From contig NZ_JAFHAP010000004.1 of the NCBI RefSeq assembly GCF_016938855.1, positions 372,001 to 436,000 on the forward strand: 64,000 nt of DNA. The letters run 5' to 3'. The position numbers and the translations under genes are program-made. The DNA is from Polycladomyces zharkentensis (lineage in GTDB: Bacteria; Bacillota; Bacilli; Thermoactinomycetales; JIR-001). The notes under the pieces were generated by a model. The model saw only the letters and a list, made by a program, of their open reading frames with translations, was not told the DNA's origin and did no database searches. The stretch's first letter is position 1. Every line of letters starts with the position of its first letter. Below are positions 46,641-54,410 of the stretch, one piece after another.

Positions 46641-47342
46641 TTGAACCACATCGTGCATTTTTTACAAACGTTGCCCCTATTCCACGGCATCAATACGGAT
46701 GCGTTGGAAGCGGTGAGTCACACGCTGATCGAGCGAAAGTTCAAACGGGGGACAGTTGTGTGTTTGCGGGGGGAAAGAATCGACAAGGTCTTTATCGTCT
46801 ATCGGGGGAAAATCAAAATATACCGAACGGACCCGGAAGGGAGCAAGATGTTCATCTCCTATTGTCACAGCGGGGACATATTCCCGCATTTCGGTTTTTT
46901 TCGGGAGGCCTGTTTCCAGGCAGACGCCCAAGCGGTCGAGGATTCTCAACTCTTGGTCATACCCAAGGAAGACATGGAACAATTGCTCCGGTCTCATCCC
47001 GAACTCACCATCCGGTTGATTCAAACCATGGGGCAGCAAATCAGCGATCTGGAACAGCAACTGAACGAGTCCATCGTTCACGACGCATACGAGCGTGTGA
47101 TCTTTTTGCTCCTCCGCCTGGCCCGTACCGTTGGCGAGCCTCATCAACAGGGCATTTGCCTGAAGGAACGGTACACCAACCGGGAGCTTGCACAGATGAT
47201 CGGAGCCACGCGTGAAACGGTCAGCCGTGTGATGAACCGACTGAAACGAGAGGGACACGTTCATCTGCAACAGGGACATCTCGTGGTTCACGTTCACCGT
47301 TTGAAGGAGCTGGTCGATTACCCGCACATGCAAATTGGTTAA
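46641..47342 (+). CDS. Crp/Fnr-family transcription regulator
   Basis: 233-residue protein. It has an N-terminal cyclic-nucleotide-binding-type beta barrel (residues about 10-125), a long dimerisation helix (126-165) and a C-terminal HTH_Crp domain (TNRELAQMIGATRETVSRVM, 179-198). The recognition helix Glu-Thr-Val-Ser-Arg matches Crp/Fnr proteins that bind TGTGA-N6-TCACA, which occurs just downstream. Cysteines are at about 41, 75, 91 and 173. None cluster at the C terminus, unlike B. subtilis Fnr. The TTG start at 46641 has GGAGG eight bases upstream. Likely sensor role: redox, oxygen or NO. Confidence 0.85.
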   Translation: MNHIVHFLQTLPLFHGINTDALEAVSHTLIERKFKRGTVVCLRGERIDKVFIVYRGKIKIYRTDPEGSKMFISYCHSGDIFPHFGFFREACFQADAQAVEDSQLLVIPKEDMEQLLRSHPELTIRLIQTMGQQISDLEQQLNESIVHDAYERVIFLLLRLARTVGEPHQQGICLKERYTNRELAQMIGATRETVSRVMNRLKREGHVHLQQGHLVVHVHRLKELVDYPHMQIG

Positions 47343-47362
47343 ACAGAAAAAATCATGGGGAT

Positions 47363-47378
47363 GTGATTTATTTCACAT
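47363..47378 (+). promoter_or_regulatory. Perfect Fnr/Crp box
   Basis: TGTGATTTATTTCACA matches the TGTGA-N6-TCACA consensus exactly. It lies 21 bases after the Crp/Fnr gene stop and 128 bases before the haemoglobin start. An AT-rich stretch that could hold -35/-10 elements follows. It is well placed to activate or repress the globin gene. Confidence 0.85.
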
Positions 47379-47505
47379 CTATAAAATCACCTATTTGTTA
47401 CAGTTAAGACATCCTATGTGTCATATTCGACTTTTTCCCGCCTCCGTTCCATGATTGGACTCATAGATTGATTTGTCTTCGTTTTTGAAATGGAGGGAAA
47501 CAGAA

Positions 47506-47865
47506 TTGGCAACCCTGTATGAGAAGCTGGGTGGAGAAAAAGCCATTGCAGCCGTGGTGAACGAGTTCTACGATCGGATGATCAACGATGAAAACGTCAG
47601 CCATTATTTTCGATACACGGACATGGATAAACTCCGTAAGCACCAGATCAGTTACTTTATGAGCTACGCGCTGGGCGGTCCGAACAAATACGAAGGTGCC
47701 ACTCTGCGCGAATCCCACAAGGGCTTGAACATTTCGCACGAGCACTATGAAATCGCGATCAAACATCTGAACGGTGCGCTGCGCAAATACAACGTACCGT
47801 TGGAAGACCGCGTCAAAATAGAAGCATTTCTTCGCAGCGTCAAACCGCACATCATTCATAAATAA
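47506..47865 (+). CDS. Truncated haemoglobin (group I type)
   Basis: 119 residues with the 2-on-2 globin fold. It starts ATLYEKLGGEKAIAAVVNEF. B-helix FYDRM carries the distal-site Tyr, the FRYTDMDKLRKHQ E-helix region follows, and the proximal His lies in LNISHEHYEIAIKHL. Group I (trHbN) members bind O2 and detoxify NO. The TTG start at 47506 has GGAGGG eight bases upstream. It lies directly behind a Crp/Fnr regulator and a perfect Fnr box, suggesting control by low oxygen or NO. Confidence 0.92.
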   Translation: MATLYEKLGGEKAIAAVVNEFYDRMINDENVSHYFRYTDMDKLRKHQISYFMSYALGGPNKYEGATLRESHKGLNISHEHYEIAIKHLNGALRKYNVPLEDRVKIEAFLRSVKPHIIHK

Positions 47866-47912
47866 CCGATACAGCACTCATTTTTTCATCCGGTAAACCT
47901 CGTTCCCAAATC

Positions 47913-47951
47913 AACAGCCGACAAACGGACTCCATCCGTTTGCCGGCTGTT
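47913..47951 (+). terminator. Terminator between globin and Nudix genes
   Basis: AACAGCCG(A)CAAACGGA / TCCGTTTGCCGGCTGTT hairpin followed by ACTTTTC on the plus strand. It serves the globin gene and overlaps the end of the convergent Nudix gene. Confidence 0.8.
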
Positions 47952-48381
47952 ACTTTTCAGGGTGAAGGTAGGATCGAACCGGCACATCCTCCCATTGATG
48001 GATCGCATCTTCCATCCGGATGCGGATCCATTTGCGTTTGACCATGTTCATCGCCATCTCAATCGGGAAAAAACCGACATTGACCGTTTCTGGACTCAAT
48101 TGCAGTGTGCCGCCGACCGGCTTGCACAAAAAAACGAGACTGACCACACAGGTTCCGTTTCGACCAACGGTTTTGTACACCCCGATCAAGCGTATCACTT
48201 TGACCTCGATCCCGGTTTCTTCCCGGATCTCTCTAATGACTGCCTCATCCAGCGCTTCATCCAACTCCACCACGCCGCCCGGCGGCTCCCAGTGAAGGTT
48301 GTCGGAACGTTGAATGAGCAGTACTCCTTTTTCATCGTCCCACACGATTCCGGCCGCTGCGACATGATGTTTGGGTAACAT
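47950..48381 (-). CDS. Nudix hydrolase
   Basis: 143 residues. The Nudix box GX5EX7REUXEEXGU is complete in GGVVELDEALDEAVIREIRE followed by ETGIEV, with the Mg2+-binding Glu residues. The family cleaves nucleoside diphosphates linked to other moieties. The specificity of this member (for example ADP-ribose, oxidised dNTP or sugar nucleotides) cannot be told. GGAGGCGC precedes the ATG. It is convergent with the globin gene, and its last bases form part of the shared terminator. Confidence 0.9.
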   Translation of the reverse strand: MLPKHHVAAAGIVWDDEKGVLLIQRSDNLHWEPPGGVVELDEALDEAVIREIREETGIEVKVIRLIGVYKTVGRNGTCVVSLVFLCKPVGGTLQLSPETVNVGFFPIEMAMNMVKRKWIRIRMEDAIHQWEDVPVRSYLHPEK

Positions 48382-48482
48382 CCGTGGCGCCTCCTTTTGC
48401 TTTTTCCATCACAAGACCACGGGGCGATCGAGATGCTTGTTCAACATTGACCGATTGTCACATTCCCAAAATAAAGGAGTCT

Positions 48483-48806
48483 ATGGGAAAACCTCTTGAC
48501 TCATGTATCAGGAACACAAATCCGCTCATATCGTCAGAATGGTGGAAATGGCTGCTTGGATGGGTGGAATCATGGCGGAAACGGGGAAACAGGGCATATT
48601 CCAACCCTTCGTGCAGTCCCAACAATCCCCGTGAAGGGGATAACAGGACATCCACGATTCAAATACCCCAAGGGTATTTCCTGTGGTCGCCATGGGCTTT
48701 CAGACGACCATTTCGACAAACCAAAATCCAAGGAGAATTGGTGCAGCATCCATTTGCATATGACGTCAGGGATCATTTTGACTCCCTGCCATATCAATAT
48801 GATTGA
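48483..48806 (+). other. Uncertain open frame in a 770-base gap
   Basis: A 107-codon frame starts MGKPLDSCIRNTNPLISSEW with AAAGGAG close upstream, but its composition (many Trp, Arg, Pro) is not protein-like. An overlapping 43-codon frame at 48503-48634 reads more naturally (HKSAHIVRMVEMAAWMGGIM). A hairpin TGCCATATCAAT/ATTGATTTCATGGCA lies near 48789-48815. The rest of 48382-49153 shows nothing recognised. The stretch may be a decayed gene. Confidence 0.25.
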
Positions 48807-49153
48807 TTTCATGGCATCGTATGTGCACGAGTACGGTTTCAACGCGATCCCGCTTTTGTCCATCCTCCCTGTCACCGCGTCCGCTCTCCCCCATTCCCTC
48901 TGTCGCTTCCGGTAAACCAGAGGAACGCACTACCGTCTCCTCCCTTCCCGTCGCTGCACCGGTGATGGATTCCTTTCCAATACCACACTCTCCCTTGGTT
49001 CCTCTTCAGTCCTGTACCGACATATCCAATGGGGTTTGCTGTGTATCAAGCCTCCTGTTTCTTCTCTCTCATCCTTTCAGCGGATGTAGGTATGAAATCA
49101 TTTTTCTTTTTCCAAACTAAGGGCGAATCCATCTTTGGAAGGAGGCGCTTGGG

Positions 49154-49603
49154 ATGAAGGTTACCCGCCTTGCGGGTTGGGGTTTGTTGGCAGTGATTCT
49201 TTTGTGGTTACCTTCTGCTCCGCATGCGTGGATGTCGCCGAAGGCACCCAAAGTGGCTTATGTCAAAGCCTATCGTGTCCACAACCAACAACTTGTTCCG
49301 ATTCCGGTCACCCGAATCACCCATCATGAACTGGAACGCGTGTTGAACGGCATTGAACAAATGGCCGGACTCAGTTCCTACCAACTTCCGTCGCGTTATC
49401 TGCTGTTCCGATTCCCTTCACCGGTCGTATTGCCGCGTTCTCCCATCGGCTACCCCATCAAAGAGGTGATCGTCACACAACCTTCTTCGACATGGGATGC
49501 CCCGAGATTGCTGGTACGCAATACACAACGCCAATGGGTGGAATACCGCACTTCCCGCCCGCTTACCCATTTGATTCACCAGTTGCAGAGGCCGGACAGC
49601 TAG
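49154..49603 (+). CDS. Hypothetical secreted protein
   Basis: 149-residue protein with an N-terminal signal peptide (KVTRLAGWGLLAVILLWLPS, probable cleavage after AWA/AHAW around residue 25). The mature part is Pro- and Tyr-rich with no cysteines (FRFPSPVVLPRSPIGYPIKE). GGAAGGAGG precedes the ATG. No domain was recognised. It stands alone between the unresolved gap and the ArsR/SRPBCC operon. A few bases of family-B-like sequence follow it (about 49635-49665). Confidence 0.7.
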   Translation: MKVTRLAGWGLLAVILLWLPSAPHAWMSPKAPKVAYVKAYRVHNQQLVPIPVTRITHHELERVLNGIEQMAGLSSYQLPSRYLLFRFPSPVVLPRSPIGYPIKEVIVTQPSSTWDAPRLLVRNTQRQWVEYRTSRPLTHLIHQLQRPDS

Positions 49604-49863
49604 GGAATTGCCAAAAGTTGTCTCCCTTCATGGGTACCGGGTGAGCCTTCTCTTCCTCGCTCCTCAAAGGCTGACGCTTCAATGTCGTTCGGCGGAATCA
49701 GATCACCCCCTATACTTCCCGCCGAGAAAGGAGCTTCAAACGAAAATCGGAAACCGCGGATGTTCACCTCAATCCTGTCTCTGATGGAGGCGGGATTCTG
49801 TTTGTGCAAAGGTACCGGACGCCAATCATATGCCGCTCGCCTTGATTTCCCGCTTCCGATCAC

Positions 49864-49915
49864 TTGACATGAAACCAATTGGTTTCATATAATCAATGCG
49901 AAACCTTATGGTTTC
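49864..49915 (+). promoter_or_regulatory. Promoter with two palindromic operators for the SRPBCC-arsR operon
   Basis: Consensus TTGACA (49864-49869) and TATAAT (49888-49893) are 18 bases apart. A perfect 16-base palindrome GAAACCAATTGGTTTC fills the spacer (49871-49886). A second palindrome GAAACCTTATGGTTTC covers the start region (49900-49915), 29 bases further. Such placement is typical for ArsR repressor operators. Confidence 0.9.
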
Positions 49916-49942
49916 GTATCAAGCGGATTGGAGGTTCTCCAC

Positions 49943-50374
49943 ATGCAGGGAAATAACAGAGATACACTTCCGGAAATCCGTCACACAGCCATTTTTCACG
50001 CATCCATTCAAAAAGTATGGGAAGCGATCTCCACATCAGAAGGAATCGCCGCATGGTTCATGCCCAACGATTTCCAACCGAAAACAGGACATGAGTTCAC
50101 GTTGCAAACCCCTTTTGGACCCACGCCCTGCAAAGTACTGGAACTCAACCCTCCCTACCGACTTTCCTTCTCTTGGGGGAACGATTGGCGTGTCTCCTTT
50201 GAATTGAAGGATCTGGAAGGAAAAACGCAGTTTACACTCATCCATTCCGGTTGGGGAGAACCTGATCAGATCGTTCCGGAATCGGGACTAAAACAATCGG
50301 AAGTACGCAACAGAATGGATCATGGTTGGAAATCGATTGTGACCGAAAGACTCCGCGAGGTGGTAGAGAAATAA
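49943..50374 (+). CDS. SRPBCC / AHSA1-like domain protein
   Basis: 143-residue START-like protein of the SRPBCC superfamily. The N-terminal strand-helix FHASIQKVWEAISTSEGIAAW, the strands (KVLELNPPYRLSFSWGNDWR) and the C-terminal helix MDHGWKSIVTERLREVVE are in the order seen in AHSA1/YndB proteins. The fold binds hydrophobic ligands; the ligand here is unknown. GGAGG lies 8 bases before the ATG at 49943. It is the first gene of an operon with an ArsR regulator one base downstream. Confidence 0.85.
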   Translation: MQGNNRDTLPEIRHTAIFHASIQKVWEAISTSEGIAAWFMPNDFQPKTGHEFTLQTPFGPTPCKVLELNPPYRLSFSWGNDWRVSFELKDLEGKTQFTLIHSGWGEPDQIVPESGLKQSEVRNRMDHGWKSIVTERLREVVEK

Positions 50375-50375
50375 G

Positions 50376-50711
50376 ATGGGTGCTGCCTTACCGAAGCACG
50401 ACGTATTTCAGGCGATTGCTGATCCTACCCGTCGTCAGCTTTTACGATTGCTTGCTGATCGGGAGATGCACGTTACCGGGATCAGCGAGCACTTCCCGAT
50501 GAGCCGAACGGCTGTTTCCAAGCACCTGCGCATTTTATCGGATGCAGGACTTGTGAAACAGCGAAAAGTCGGACGGGAGACACGATACAGTCTCCAACCG
50601 GAGCCGCTCATCGAATTAAAGCATTGGCTTTCCTATTTTGAGCGGTTTTGGGAAAACAAGATGGCTGCACTGAAACACTATGTGGAATCCGAGGAAACGG
50701 ACGGCGAATAG
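50376..50711 (+). CDS. ArsR-family transcription regulator
   Basis: 111-residue winged-helix regulator (PTRRQLLRLLADREMHVTGI, recognition region MSRTAVSKHLRILSDAGLVK, wing VGRETRYSL). No metal-binding cysteine is present, so it is not a metal sensor of the classic ArsR/SmtB type. Similar ArsR-SRPBCC pairs regulate themselves. It starts directly after the SRPBCC stop, indicating coupling. The palindromes in the operon promoter are its probable operators. Confidence 0.92.
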   Translation: MGAALPKHDVFQAIADPTRRQLLRLLADREMHVTGISEHFPMSRTAVSKHLRILSDAGLVKQRKVGRETRYSLQPEPLIELKHWLSYFERFWENKMAALKHYVESEETDGE

Positions 50712-50761
50712 TCACAAAAAAAGATGATGATGTGTCCCGACTGCCGGCAAAGTGGCCACCC

Positions 50762-50880
50762 CATTCGCGATTTTGGGTGTGCCATTTTCCCCTCACTCCT
50801 GTTCCGCAAAACGCGCAACGGTCGCGCGCGGGAGAACCGCCACCCTCTTTTTGGGGAAGCATGCCAAACTTCCCGTTGAG
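50762..50880 (+). repeat. Family B repeat, copy B2
   Basis: About 119 bases aligning to 31176-31286. The common order is CCATTCGCG, TTTTGGGTGTGCC, TTTTCCCCTC, CTCCTG, GCAAAA, GGTCGC, CCACCC, GGGGAA and TTCCCGTT. It lies in the 260-base gap between the arsR stop and the fabF stop. Confidence 0.55.
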
Positions 50881-50927
50881 TGTGGCGCGATTGGAGATCG
50901 GAGTCCGCAGGCTTTTTCAACAACCGG

Positions 50928-50957
50928 GAGGTGACGATGGTCGCCTCTCTTTTTCTT
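50928..50957 (+). terminator. Rho-independent terminator of the SRPBCC-arsR operon
   Basis: GAGGTGAC-GATG-GTCGCCTC stem (one G-C/T wobble) followed by TCTTTTTCTT, 217 bases after the arsR stop, beyond repeat B2. Confidence 0.7.
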
Positions 50958-50971
50958 ATATCAGCAGGTCA

Positions 50972-52225
50972 TCAGGGGTTTATGCTTGGGTCCCATCGCC
51001 GGACGATCAAGCTGACATTATGTCCCCCGAAACCGAAGGAATTGCTCATCACCACCTGCACATCCCGTTTTCGAGCCCTATGCGGGACGTAATCCAAATC
51101 CAACCCCTTCTCCTGCCCTTCACAATTGATCGTGGGTGGAATCACGCCATGTTGAATGGTTTGTATCGACGAAATCAGTTCCACCGCCCCCGCAGCACCC
51201 AACAGGTGTCCGATCATCGATTTGATCGAACTGATCGGAATTCGGTACGCCGCCTCCCCAAACACCCGCTTGACGGCCATCGTTTCCACCGCATCGTTGA
51301 CACGGGTGCCCGTTCCGTGCGCATTGATATAATCCACTTGTTCAGAGGACAAACCCGCATCGCGCAACGCCCGAACCATCGCTTCGGCCGCAACGGCGCC
51401 ATCGGGGGAAGGAGCCGTGATGTGATGGGCATCCGTCGTCGCTCCGTATCCGATCAATTCGGCAAGAATCGGAACACCCCTTTTCACAGCGTGCTCCAGC
51501 GATTCCAACACCACCACACCGGCTCCCTCTCCGGCTACAAATCCGTCCCGGTCCCGGTCAAACGGTCGACACGCCTTTTGCGGTTCTTCGTTTCGCCTGG
51601 ACAATGCACGAATCCGGGAAAAGGCGGCCAACCCAAGCGGCGTGATCGGTGCCTCCGCACCGCCGGCAATCATCACGTCCGCTTCACCATATTGGATGAT
51701 CCGCATCGCTTCACCGATGCAACTGCTTCCCGTCGCGCACGCCGTCACCACCGCCGCAGACGGCCCTTTGGCTCCCAGTGCGATGGCAATTTCACCCGAC
51801 GCCATGTTGGCCAGCATGGCGGGTGCCAAATACGGGGACAACTTTTGGGAGCCGTTTTGCAGTACCTTTTGGTACTCCTCCTGAATGCGGTCCAGCCCGC
51901 CGCTCCCGGTTCCCACCATCACCCCCACGCGCACCGGATCGACCCGATCCATCTCCAGTTGTGCATGTCGAACCGCTTCACGCGCCGCCACCATCCCGTA
52001 CTGGGCAAAGCGGCTCATCCGGCGCGCCACCTTAGCCTCAAAATGATCGAGCGGATCGTAATCCGGGATCTCCGCAGCGATGGTTGTCGGAAATCCGGTC
52101 GGATCGAAACGAGAAATGGACCGCACACCGCTGCGCCCTTCCTGCAATCCCTCCCAAAATCCGGGTACGTTATGGCCGATCGGGGTCAATGCTCCCATCC
52201 CGGTGATGACGACGCGCTTTTTCAT
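50972..52225 (-). CDS. fabF: Beta-ketoacyl-ACP synthase II
   Basis: 417-residue condensing enzyme of type II fatty acid synthesis. The Cys-His-His triad is visible: Cys in TACATGSSC near residue 166, His in NAHGTGTRVND near 305, and His in SSIKSMIGHLLGAAG near 342, with its Lys. Gly-rich FGFGGHN is at the C terminus. Length fits FabF. The ATG at 52225 follows GGGGGGAG. No fabH or acpP lies nearby, so this is an isolated copy, possibly an extra KAS II. Confidence 0.93.
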   Translation of the reverse strand: MKKRVVITGMGALTPIGHNVPGFWEGLQEGRSGVRSISRFDPTGFPTTIAAEIPDYDPLDHFEAKVARRMSRFAQYGMVAAREAVRHAQLEMDRVDPVRVGVMVGTGSGGLDRIQEEYQKVLQNGSQKLSPYLAPAMLANMASGEIAIALGAKGPSAAVVTACATGSSCIGEAMRIIQYGEADVMIAGGAEAPITPLGLAAFSRIRALSRRNEEPQKACRPFDRDRDGFVAGEGAGVVVLESLEHAVKRGVPILAELIGYGATTDAHHITAPSPDGAVAAEAMVRALRDAGLSSEQVDYINAHGTGTRVNDAVETMAVKRVFGEAAYRIPISSIKSMIGHLLGAAGAVELISSIQTIQHGVIPPTINCEGQEKGLDLDYVPHRARKRDVQVVMSNSFGFGGHNVSLIVRRWDPSINP

Positions 52226-52334
52226 GCCGCTCCCCCCCTGAACCGATGATATTTCAATGTTATTATGATTGGGAAATGATGGTTTTATACCGAGGAGAGC
52301 AACGGTCAACATCTGATGCTCGAAAAAGGAAGGT

Positions 52335-52640
52335 TTAGCGGTTCAGGGATTGCAGATGATATTGCCAATACTCATCTGCCACTTCCTCATCCATCTTCTC
52401 CACGACGAAAGGGTACTTCTCATCCGTTATGGCCAATTCCAGTTGTTCGACGTTCTGCTCCAACCAATGGCCTTGATAACCCCGAATCCTTTTCCATTTC
52501 TCCAACATGTGAAAGATCTCTTTTTCGTATTTTTGATGAAACCGAACATTAACCTCTGCATCACACGTTTCCCGGGGGCACTGGACCATTTCGGGTAAGG
52601 ACACAAAATAACCGGTTCCCTGTACGTTAGGGGGTAACAC
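52335..52640 (-). CDS. Hypothetical protein
   Basis: Up to 101 residues, unrecognised. The C-terminal part is acidic and helical (EKWKRIRGYQGHWLEQNVEQ, EKMDEEVADEYWQYHLQSL), and the N-terminal part holds two cysteines (MVQCPRETCDAE). The start is uncertain. A GTG at 52640 gives the longest form, and the Met in EMVQCP would give 83 residues. Neither has a good ribosome-binding site. It lies downstream of a small intergenic stretch and reads toward fabF with a 109-base gap. Confidence 0.5.
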   Translation of the reverse strand: MLPPNVQGTGYFVSLPEMVQCPRETCDAEVNVRFHQKYEKEIFHMLEKWKRIRGYQGHWLEQNVEQLELAITDEKYPFVVEKMDEEVADEYWQYHLQSLNR

Positions 52641-52649
52641 ACATCACGA

Positions 52650-52731
52650 AGCAAGGAGCGCCAGCCATTCAGACGACCGCCCGCTATACCCGGAGCAAAT
52701 CAAAGAGAAACTAAAACTTCTCGCCAAGTAA
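52650..52731 (+). pseudogene. Possible 3' remnant of an unknown gene
   Basis: Short frame ending in SDDRPLYPEQIKEKLKLLAK and a TAA stop. It looks like a natural protein C terminus but has no start codon or upstream coding part. The rest of 52732-52860 shows nothing recognised. Confidence 0.25.
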
Positions 52732-52883
52732 ATCCTCCCATCTGTACAAACTGAAGTCTCCTGTCCGCTTGGCTGATCAGCAGGTAAACCAAAGACATAG
52801 TGACAGACACCACTGAGCATACCTGTGAAGGACCGGCTCCTGATCTATGGGTCGGGTAATAGGAATTGTTGATATACATATTT

Positions 52884-52909
52884 TAATTATCATAATTACA
52901 GTGTATAAT
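52884..52909 (+). promoter_or_regulatory. Promoter and palindromic operator of the AbrB-Doc module
   Basis: A perfect inverted repeat TAATTAT-C-ATAATTA (52884-52898) lies just upstream of TATAAT (52904-52909), with a weak -35 (TTTTAA). It is a natural site for autorepression by the AbrB-like antitoxin. GGAGG follows at 52933-52937. Confidence 0.65.
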
Positions 52910-52947
52910 CTAATTAAACTTTGCACAGAATAGGAGGTAAAACAGAA

Positions 52948-53223
52948 GTGGGTGTACCGCGAATGCAAGTCAAGGGTTACAGAAAGGCAGGGAAGATGGG
53001 CAACAGCCTGGGAATCGGCATCCCCAAGGAGATTGTGGAAAAGCTCAATATCCAACCGGGTGATGAATTCGAGGTTTCCGCTGATCCCTCGACTGGAGTA
53101 ATCACCATAAGACCTGTTAAAAAAATTACTCTTGGCGAGGGTTTAACTCCTGAGATGAGGGAAGAACTCAAGGACATCCTCAAACGATACGAAAACACTT
53201 TCCGGAATCTGAAGGATAGATGA
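52948..53223 (+). CDS. AbrB/MazE-family antitoxin
   Basis: 91-residue protein with an N-terminal swapped-hairpin AbrB/MazE DNA-binding domain (MGNSLGIGIPKEIVEKLNIQ, PGDEFEVSADPSTGVITIRP) and a charged C-terminal helix (MREELKDILKRYENTFRNL) suited to bind and neutralise a toxin. The GTG at 52948 has GGAGG ten bases upstream. The in-frame ATG at 52963 is an alternative. It overlaps the Doc gene by 4 bases, the classical antitoxin-toxin arrangement. Confidence 0.88.
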   Translation: MGVPRMQVKGYRKAGKMGNSLGIGIPKEIVEKLNIQPGDEFEVSADPSTGVITIRPVKKITLGEGLTPEMREELKDILKRYENTFRNLKDR

Positions 53224-53639
53224 TGATGGAAATCAGGTACCTAACACCAACACAAATTATCGAAATACATTACACTGTTATGGTTGAATTTGACGATCTA
53301 GATCAAGCTGGGGTTAAGTTTGAAGATGGATTCATTTCAGCAGCACTTAGACCTCAATCATTGTATTTTGGGAAAGAGTTGTTCCCTACCCTTTGGGACA
53401 AGGTGGGGGCGCTGATTCAATCAATTGCACAAGGTCACGTTTTCCATAATGGTAACAAAAGAACCGCTTTCGCCGCGGCTCAACTATTTCTTTTTATCAA
53501 TGGTTATAGATTATATATGGATGAAAAAGAAGCCGAAGAAATGATGGTGTCTTTTGTGACCGACCCCAGATTCAAGGGGGAAGAAGGTGCGCGGGAGATC
53601 GGCCGCGTCATTGAGGAAAATGTAAAGAAAAACTGTTAG
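53220..53639 (+). CDS. doc: Doc-type toxin (Fic/Doc fold)
   Basis: 139-residue protein with the Doc active-site motif HVFHNGNKRTA near residues 74-84. The N-terminal YLTPTQIIEIHYTVM and the C-terminal helices follow the Doc pattern. Doc enzymes phosphorylate EF-Tu and stop translation. The motif has Asn at the position where phage P1 Doc has Asp, a known variant. Three ATG codons in a row begin the gene, and the first overlaps the antitoxin stop. Base composition is more AT-rich than the flanking genes, which suggests acquisition. Confidence 0.88.
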   Translation: MMMEIRYLTPTQIIEIHYTVMVEFDDLDQAGVKFEDGFISAALRPQSLYFGKELFPTLWDKVGALIQSIAQGHVFHNGNKRTAFAAAQLFLFINGYRLYMDEKEAEEMMVSFVTDPRFKGEEGAREIGRVIEENVKKNC

Positions 53640-53855
53640 CCATGAAAGACCATATAGTGATAGCACACGCAAAAGGGAGCGACCGTCGGAAACCTTCTCG
53701 ATTGTTGACAATGTCTGCGAATTCCGATTGCCCGTCTCGCTCCGCAGGATACCCAGGAGGTCGCGAACGGATCAACCGCTTTGTCAGCAGTGTCAAGGAG
53801 TTGCCTTTCTTTTTCACTGCTTTTCAAATCATCATCTATTCTATACATATAGAAA

Positions 53856-54245
53856 TCATCCTTCCACCCGGACTTGTTTTTTGTCCAGACGAATCGACCA
53901 ATCCGGACGCACTTCCCCCTCCACCGCCACCATCATGAGTACGCTGGTGGATTGATGGTAGTATGACAGGAAAAAGTGCCAAGTCTCATCTTTCCAAATT
54001 TCCTCCGCATGCAGCGGTGACCCTCCCGCCTGCTCCAACACCACGCGCACGTTCTTCCCGGACGGCTCGATGTGAATCCGCCAATCTTTTTCTCCCTCTT
54101 TCAGTCGGTCATATGCCACCTTCGCACTTGCCTCATCCGCAAATGAAAAGGCCACAAACGGATCGAGCTGCCTCTCCTCCTCACTGTATCCGCCGATGAA
54201 CACCTTTTCGAGTTGCAACCCCCCAAGCTCCGGTTGTTGATTCAT
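53856..54245 (-). CDS. Hypothetical protein
   Basis: 129-residue soluble protein of unknown function (starts MNQQPELGGLQLEKVFIGGY, contains DPFVAFSFADEASAKVAYDR and WHFFLSYYHQSTSVLMMVAV). The composition suggests an alpha/beta fold. AAGGAGAG lies 6 bases before the ATG. It lies between the TA module and greA. The 216 bases between it and the doc stop hold nothing recognised. Confidence 0.6.
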   Translation of the reverse strand: MNQQPELGGLQLEKVFIGGYSEEERQLDPFVAFSFADEASAKVAYDRLKEGEKDWRIHIEPSGKNVRVVLEQAGGSPLHAEEIWKDETWHFFLSYYHQSTSVLMMVAVEGEVRPDWSIRLDKKQVRVEG

Positions 54246-54347
54246 TCGATTCTCTCCTTGTTATTCGCAGTATAAAGGCTGAAGAGGTATTATTTTCTGA
54301 ATAAAACAATGAAACAAACACCTCCATCCAACGATGGAGGCAAAAGT

Positions 54348-54390
54348 GAGAACCGTTTTCCGTGCAGGATGAGGCGGGAAAACGGTTCTC
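54348..54390 (-). terminator. Rho-independent terminator of greA
   Basis: The minus strand reads GAGAACCGTTTTCC-loop-GGAAAACGGTTCTC followed by ACTTTTG. A second small hairpin CCTCCATC/GATGGAGG (54321-54340) lies right after it. Confidence 0.85.
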
Positions 54391-54410
54391 CATGTTCCGT
54401 TTATGACAGC

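Noticed and set aside
52777-53055. Minus-strand ORF across the AbrB promoter
   Set aside because: It is antisense to the antitoxin and its palindromic promoter, with no ribosome-binding site.
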